Part shown: piece after piece, positions 59,633 through 64,000 of the stretch
Position numbering within the stretch: position 1 is the first letter of the stretch
How the letters are laid out: each line of letters starts with the position of its first letter
Assembly: GCA_964619555.1 (NCBI GenBank)
Contig: CAZUDV010000007.1
Coordinates: forward strand, 124,001-188,000
Reading direction: 5' to 3'
DNA length: 64,000 nucleotides
Origin: JAGOPY01 sp964619555
Lineage (GTDB): Bacteria; Bacteroidota; Bacteroidia; Bacteroidales; JAGOPY01
Notes under the pieces: model-generated
The model's input: only the letters and a program-made list of their open reading frames with translations
Told to the model about the DNA's origin: nothing
The model's database searches: none
Program-made: the position numbers and the translations under genes

Positions 59633-60228
59633 CAATGAATTCTCCCAAGACCAAGTAATATTCTAAAAGGCTTATTAACTGATTGTTCTAAATTGTTAAT
59701 GCGTTGCTTTGTTGTCCAAATAATCCAGCTCGTGTACAATTACGTAAGAAAACATGAAGATTTTACTCCCCCTAGAAATCAAGTTCAAATTTTAGGCTCT
59801 AAAATAAAATAAAAGCCCAAAAATCAGGACATTTAGCCAAGTAAGCAAAATACTGCACTTTTTAACCCCAAAAAACGACTTCATTTAAAAGACTTCAAAA
59901 TGAAATAATTGCACTAAGAAGGTTATTAGAAATCATTTCTGCTTTTATACTTCAACCCAGAAGCATTGAGTTATTGTTTATTAAAATGTTCCATAGTGGT
60001 TGCTGATAAAGGGATACAGCGCATTTTTAGACGCTGATAACTTGAAACCATTTTGTGAAAGATTCTCAATGTTACCAAACATACCAGCCTGATATGCCAG
60101 ACCTGATAAATGCATAAAGTCTGCATATTTTAACTTTTTATAAACAACTCGAAATCAGTGACTTCAACTATATATCAGTCGGGGCAATCATGAATTGTTC
60201 TGTACCCCACCATTATTGATCTTGAACT
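59633..60228. other. Long AT-rich intergenic region
   Basis: No gene could be supported in this about 600-bp gap. A 44-codon frame on the minus strand (59981-60115) is open from an earlier stop and ends in TAA, but its product is not recognised. No hairpins with T-runs were seen here, and no RNA gene. It may be a decayed remnant of mobile DNA. Confidence 0.6.
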
Positions 60229-60250
60229 AAAAAAATACCCCAAAAAGGGG
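60229..60250 (-). terminator. Possible second terminator downstream of radC-like gene
   Basis: On the minus strand CCCC-TTTTT-GGGG is followed by TATTTTTTT. The stem is short (4 bp, extendable by one). Confidence 0.5.
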
Positions 60251-60422
60251 GCTGCGCAAAGGGGTGTCCTCTTGCATACACAGATAAAAAGCAGTTCATG
60301 TTTCAAAATGCTCAAAATTGTGGTGACCTCCCCCCGAATTTTGCACGATCTTCTTCAGGGTGGATATGAGTATCAATTTACTTTCTGTGTCTGTATACTG
60401 CCCGAAGGGTATCAGCATTTTG

Positions 60423-60445
60423 AAAAAAAGAGCCATTGCTGGCTC
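60423..60445 (-). terminator. Rho-independent terminator of the radC-like gene
   Basis: On the minus strand GAGCC-AGCAAT-GGCTC is followed by seven T. It lies 9 bp past the stop at 60454. A 12-bp inverted repeat TTTCAAAATGCT/AGCATTTTGAAA (60301-60312, 60414-60425) brackets the area downstream. Confidence 0.8.
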
Positions 60446-60453
60446 CTGGAGGA

Positions 60454-60924
60454 CTATAACAGGCCCTCGTCTGCGAAGGAGTAGTAACCTTCCGATGAAA
60501 TGATAAGATGATCCAATATGGGCAAATCGAGCATCAAGCCAGCGTCTTTCAGCTTTCTTGTCAGGTGGATATCGGCTTCGCTGGGCTGCAGGTTCCCGGA
60601 CGGATGATTATGCGCAAGGATCAGGCTACAGGCGTTGGACTTCAAGGCAACCTGGAAGATCAGCTTCGGGTCTGCCACTGTTCCGGACAATCCTCCCTGG
60701 CTGATCTTTGCCCAGCCCAGGACGCGGTTGGCCCGGTTAAGGCACAATACCATGAATTCCTCCACATGGTCAATTCTATCGCTCCAGATACGCTGCAGGA
60801 CATCATAGACATCCCTGGAACCGGCAACTTTTTCCATATCGGATAACCGGACCTTGTTACGGTAGAAAATTTCAATCTCGGCCAGGTTGCTGGTGAATAA
60901 AGTGACTGGATTTTTTGCTTTCAT
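60454..60924 (-). CDS. RadC-type JAB domain protein
   Basis: This 156-residue protein has the JAB/MPN metal site of RadC: HNHPSG followed by PSEAD (about 110-122), giving the HxHP...S..D signature. It lacks the long N-terminal UPF0758/HhH part of chromosomal RadC; such short forms are common on integrative elements and phages. The biochemical role is uncertain, despite the old DNA-repair name. It starts 13 bp after the J-domain gene on the same strand, so the two are probably co-transcribed. Confidence 0.85.
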   Translation of the reverse strand: MKAKNPVTLFTSNLAEIEIFYRNKVRLSDMEKVAGSRDVYDVLQRIWSDRIDHVEEFMVLCLNRANRVLGWAKISQGGLSGTVADPKLIFQVALKSNACSLILAHNHPSGNLQPSEADIHLTRKLKDAGLMLDLPILDHLIISSEGYYSFADEGLL

Positions 60925-60937
60925 ACTTCCCTCCTTT

Positions 60938-61513
60938 CTACTTGTTAAAACTCTCTGAAACGTACTCTACACGAAGTTCTTCGAAGTTTCTGCCAGGTCG
61001 GTCATTAAAACCACGCTCCTCCATTTCAACAGAAACCTCCAGTACAGGAGTTCTCTTTTGATCTTTGGATTTGCTGACGACATCAGAACCATGAAGTTTC
61101 CTGATCATTTCGATCGGTAATGGATCCCTGTTGTGGCTGCGAAATTCAACCGGCCTCCAGTACCAGCGTTTCTTGTCGCCGGAAAACCGGAATCCGAATT
61201 CTTTCAGTTTGTCCTTGTACTGGATGGTGTTGCCACCTACCCAGACCCAGTGGCCGCAAATCTCAATTTCAACGTCAAATGAGATGATCAGGTTGATTAT
61301 CTCTGGGAACTTGATAAAGCTCTCTTTCACATCCTCCTGTTGCACAGAGAATCCGAAGAATGGATCCTTGATGATGGCCTCATACTGAAGGTTGATTTCC
61401 TGCATCGTGGCGGTATCGCCTCCACGATCCGGATGGTGTAATAATGCAAGTTTCTTGTATACTTGCTTAACTTCCTGTAGTGTCCTACAGTCGCGGAAAT
61501 ACAGTGTTTTCAT
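60938..61513 (-). CDS. Small J-domain protein of the mobile-element type
   Basis: The product is 191 residues from the ATG at 61513 (TTG at 61591 and ATG at 61558 are in frame, but the J-domain starts MKTLYFRDCRTLQEVK). The J-domain holds HPD at 27-29 in LLHHPDRGGD, the site that stimulates Hsp70 ATPase. Behind it is a non-zinc domain with CGHWVWVGGNTIQYKDKLKEFGF and KKRWYWRP, a pattern known in Bacteroidota integrative elements and phages. It probably directs DnaK to a replication or mobilisation protein; that is inferred. Confidence 0.82.
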   Translation of the reverse strand: MKTLYFRDCRTLQEVKQVYKKLALLHHPDRGGDTATMQEINLQYEAIIKDPFFGFSVQQEDVKESFIKFPEIINLIISFDVEIEICGHWVWVGGNTIQYKDKLKEFGFRFSGDKKRWYWRPVEFRSHNRDPLPIEMIRKLHGSDVVSKSKDQKRTPVLEVSVEMEERGFNDRPGRNFEELRVEYVSESFNK

Positions 61514-61614
61514 AGCTAAAAAGTTTTTGAATTTGACATCCAAATAACTTTTGACCATGAATTCAAACGGAAAAAGAGTCAAATCCTCCAAAGTGTATGG
61601 TAATCAAGGGCTGG

Positions 61615-61689
61615 GGCATTGAACATAATATGATTATCGGACACAAAGCGAAGCGACTGCTCCGATAATCGGATGTTATGTTCATTGCC
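61615..61689. repeat. Long imperfect inverted repeat (attC-like hairpin)
   Basis: The left arm GGCATTGAACATAATATG-ATTATCGGA (61615-61641) pairs with the right arm TCCGATAATCGGATGTTATG-TTCATTGCC (61661-61689) around a 19-base loop holding GCGAAGCGAC. A few bases remain unpaired on one side, as in attC sites of integron cassettes. It lies downstream of the FISUMP gene in the orientation expected for a cassette, but no second copy was seen. It could equally be a terminator-like hairpin without T-run. Confidence 0.7.
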
Positions 61690-61832
61690 AAAGGGCAGGC
61701 AATCAATAAAAAAATGTTTCTGTTTGAAAAAGGAGTCTCTTTTACCTTGGCAAACAAGCCCCCCCGGTCGGTTTCATGAAGCTCATTTCAATTTCTCCCT
61801 ATCCGGGTTCGTAAGCACATTAATGCAGGTTT

Positions 61833-62690
61833 TTAATCCTGGACACATCTCACCGGGAACCTGTATAATTGATTGGTAGTAATTCTTTGAATGCTTCTCT
61901 TCCCTTTGTTTATGTGCCTTATAAATGTTTCATTTTCATCATTTTCCGACGCAGTCCAGAAGTATCCATCTTTTGTGATGTCGTAAGGAATAAAACTTGT
62001 GCTTTTTCCTGATTTATTTGTCTGCCTGATCCATCCACAAAATAATAAGTCCAGGCCTGTTTTTCCATCTTTCCTTAATGATTGAGCCTGACCCAGGTAA
62101 GATCCCCTCCAGCCATAATCTACTGCTTCAAAATCGGTCATGCCAACTTCGAGCTCCAATTCCATCCATTCCTCATCCGTGGGTAAATGCCATCCATTTG
62201 GACAAACCTCTTTTGCCTCTTCAAAATTGTAGTATCTTCCGCATTCATCACAATAATCCGGCTGTCCTTCATAACATATGCTCTGACCAACTTTGAAAGT
62301 CATGTTTTCTGCCATCCAGACTTGATTCCCAATGGTCACATACTTATAGGATGTGCTATCCCGCTCATCAAAAAATACCTGCTCTTGCTTGAGTTTATCG
62401 TCAGCATCCCTGGATTCAACTTCAAAATAGTCAACGGTCCCGTTCTCGTATACAATTTTCAGCAGGTCGCATTTATTTAGTTCATAGATCGGCCCGTCTT
62501 GATTATCGAAGCGGAAATATTCAATCCTACCTATACTGACTTTCTTTACGATGGCTTTTCTTTCTTCACCGGATTTCATATAGAGTATGTCTTGGCTAAA
62601 GACAATGCTTGGATTAAGAATAGAAACCAATGTACTGATAATAATTATCCCAATGGCACAATATGATGTAGCCGTGTGCTTTGATTTCAT
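61833..62690 (-). CDS. Secreted FISUMP-domain protein
   Basis: The product is 285 residues from the ATG at 62690 (TTG at 62702 in frame). It has an N-terminal hydrophobic segment (about 9-30, signal peptide or anchor), a short beta domain (ILYMKSGEERKAIVKKV), and a C-terminal Fibrobacter succinogenes major paralogous domain: YKYVTIGNQVWMAENMTFK, CYEGQPDYCDECGRYYN, CPNGWHLPTDEEWMELE and the end LYRFPVRCVQD. FISUMP proteins are secreted or lipid-linked and of unknown function. It follows the restriction-modification gene by 22 bp on the same strand, so it may be read from the same transcript. Confidence 0.85.
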   Translation of the reverse strand: MKSKHTATSYCAIGIIIISTLVSILNPSIVFSQDILYMKSGEERKAIVKKVSIGRIEYFRFDNQDGPIYELNKCDLLKIVYENGTVDYFEVESRDADDKLKQEQVFFDERDSTSYKYVTIGNQVWMAENMTFKVGQSICYEGQPDYCDECGRYYNFEEAKEVCPNGWHLPTDEEWMELELEVGMTDFEAVDYGWRGSYLGQAQSLRKDGKTGLDLLFCGWIRQTNKSGKSTSFIPYDITKDGYFWTASENDENETFIRHINKGKRSIQRITTNQLYRFPVRCVQD

Positions 62691-62712
62691 GTTATGTAGC
62701 AAAAATTAGTGG

Positions 62713-64000
62713 CTATTCAAACTCAATATTATCGATCTCCTTCATGATCCTGTCTGTCTCTGTAAGTGCCATGATGATCTTCTGGTAATGCCGAACGTCA
62801 TCGAAGGATAGCTGCCGGCCTTTCCGGTCCTTCAGCCATTTCTGTGCCGGTTGGTATCCACCGATATAGAATTCCCAGGCAATTTGCGGGACATGATCGA
62901 AATATTGATTTTCATTGATCCAAACCTTTCCATCCGCGTACCTGGCTTTGCCAACTTCATTGCTACCGGAAATAGGATAGGAAGTGATGAACTGTTCAAC
63001 CACTGGGCTTTCCAACAGGTGGATCTGCCGGAGCTCGCCACCGAGCTTTACAAACTTCCAGAAGGTTCCCTGGTCTTTAGGGTACGGAATACGCGGGAAA
63101 TCGATCTTCAAGAATTCTTTGTATTTGCTCCGGTAGGTTGGTGAATGGAGGATGGCGTATATGTAATCAAGTATATCGATGGGAGCGAAGGTGCCGGGTG
63201 TGGGTTCTTTTTCTGGAGTGAAGATCAGTTGTAATCGTCCAGCGAGCTGCTGGACCATTGATAATTTCAGATTTGGAGTTCTTATAAAAGTTCCTTCTTT
63301 TGATTCAAAATTATCGGACTCTGGATATGAATATAACGGAAAAACATTTGTGTTATCTAAAGATGAAGTAATACTTTTATCAGTTACAGCATCAGAAATT
63401 AAATAATTATGTGCCGCAATATCTCTACCGACTTTAACACAACATAAAGCATAATTTGGAAAAAACATATGGCGCATGATATCTTCTCGGCCCCAATCAA
63501 CCATGACTTTAGAATAATAAATGAATCGATTATCAAAAGGTCTGTATGAAATTATTTTGATGTTCTTTGAATGATTTAACTGGGAAACTAATTTTCTTGC
63601 TTTTGACATTTGCCAACCTCGAGTATCACCGGGCAAATATTTTCCTGATTTTTTAAAACCAAAGTACCTCGTCCTAACTGTACTATCGTCAACATTTTCA
63701 TCACAAAAATTCACTATTCTATTAGTTAAATCCTTCTTGTCAAAATCAATGACAAAATGGTCTCTGGCGGTAGTTACCCCCATTGATTGGGCCAAAAACA
63801 AATCTTCTATGCAAAATCCCTCTTGGTAATTATCCTTTTGAAAAATATCTTTTTGATGGAAAAAGAAGAATGGTGGTAGATTCTTTATTTCTTTGAAAGG
63901 TAATTTTGGAAACTCATTTCCAATCAAGTATTCATATTTTATTTCACGCACACCATACATATCAGCATGATAAACATGACCAAGTTCTCTATTTTTCTTT
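62713..64000 (-). CDS. Type ISP-like restriction-modification enzyme, C-terminal part
   Basis: The frame is open from the right edge of the window, so only the C-terminal 429 residues are visible; an ATG at 63960 is internal. The visible part fits the C-terminal target-recognition region of type ISP (LlaBIII-like) single-chain restriction-modification enzymes: FIYYSKVMVDWGREDIMRHMF, LDYIYAILHSPTYRSKYKEFLKIDFPRIPYPKD, and the end FYIGGYQPAQKWLKDRKGRQLSFDDV. The nuclease, helicase and methyltransferase domains would lie beyond 64000. It would methylate or cut a specific DNA site to defend against phage. Confidence 0.8.
   Translation of the reverse strand, partial: KKNRELGHVYHADMYGVREIKYEYLIGNEFPKLPFKEIKNLPPFFFFHQKDIFQKDNYQEGFCIEDLFLAQSMGVTTARDHFVIDFDKKDLTNRIVNFCDENVDDSTVRTRYFGFKKSGKYLPGDTRGWQMSKARKLVSQLNHSKNIKIISYRPFDNRFIYYSKVMVDWGREDIMRHMFFPNYALCCVKVGRDIAAHNYLISDAVTDKSITSSLDNTNVFPLYSYPESDNFESKEGTFIRTPNLKLSMVQQLAGRLQLIFTPEKEPTPGTFAPIDILDYIYAILHSPTYRSKYKEFLKIDFPRIPYPKDQGTFWKFVKLGGELRQIHLLESPVVEQFITSYPISGSNEVGKARYADGKVWINENQYFDHVPQIAWEFYIGGYQPAQKWLKDRKGRQLSFDDVRHYQKIIMALTETDRIMKEIDNIEFE

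Noticed and set aside
59981..60115. 44-codon minus-strand ORF
   Set aside because: The peptide (MHLSGLAYQAGMFGN...) reads plausibly but is short and unrecognised, with no clear promoter; perhaps a remnant.
60272..60484. 70-residue plus-strand ORF
   Set aside because: It starts with TTG, has no family resemblance, overlaps the terminator and the end of the radC-like gene on the other strand.

Overview
The window is a stretch of chromosome from a Bacteroidota (Bacteroidales-like) bacterium, probably an uncultured, metagenome-assembled one. The evidence is several secreted proteins with type IX secretion (T9SS) type-A C-terminal domains, a PorV/PorQ-type outer-membrane protein, a 1241-residue TonB-dependent receptor, a Reg_prop/LytS sensor with a LytTR regulator, a GGGP synthase, and promoters of the Bacteroidota form TTG-N19-20-TAnnTTTG. 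A 100-N scaffold gap lies at 18643-18742. No rRNA, tRNA, CRISPR array, transposase or integrase was found.

Positions 1 to about 54.8 kb are ordinary chromosome: central metabolism (phosphofructokinase, PurF, adenosylhomocysteinase, a biotin-dependent acyl-CoA carboxylase set and an oxaloacetate-decarboxylase-like protein), peptidases (two M14, one C69, one S9), information-processing genes (GreA, RbfA, Ogt, HIT), and a long minus-strand block holding a TonB receptor, a giant T9SS cargo protein and a PorV-like protein. Two long repetitive surface proteins (8407-10638 and 52280-54847) share an N-terminal module. Many intergenic gaps hold degenerate tandem arrays with a 7-bp period. The word differs from array to array, they often occur as inverted pairs, and some run into coding sequence.

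From about 54.9 kb to the right edge the composition turns AT-rich by eye and the content becomes accessory. A 13-bp tandem array marks the start. Then comes a compact minus-strand operon encoding a tandem ubiquitin-like protein, an E2-like protein, an E1/ThiF-like protein and a DUF6527 protein: a complete prokaryotic ubiquitin-like conjugation system, and the most interesting locus here. Beside it are a divergent small ORF with a strong terminator, an MqsR-like toxin with an MqsA/Panacea-like antitoxin and two matching palindromic operators, a RadC/JAB protein, a small J-domain protein, a FISUMP protein, and the C-terminal part of a type ISP-like restriction-modification enzyme that runs off the right edge. 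This grouping looks like a defence or mobile island.
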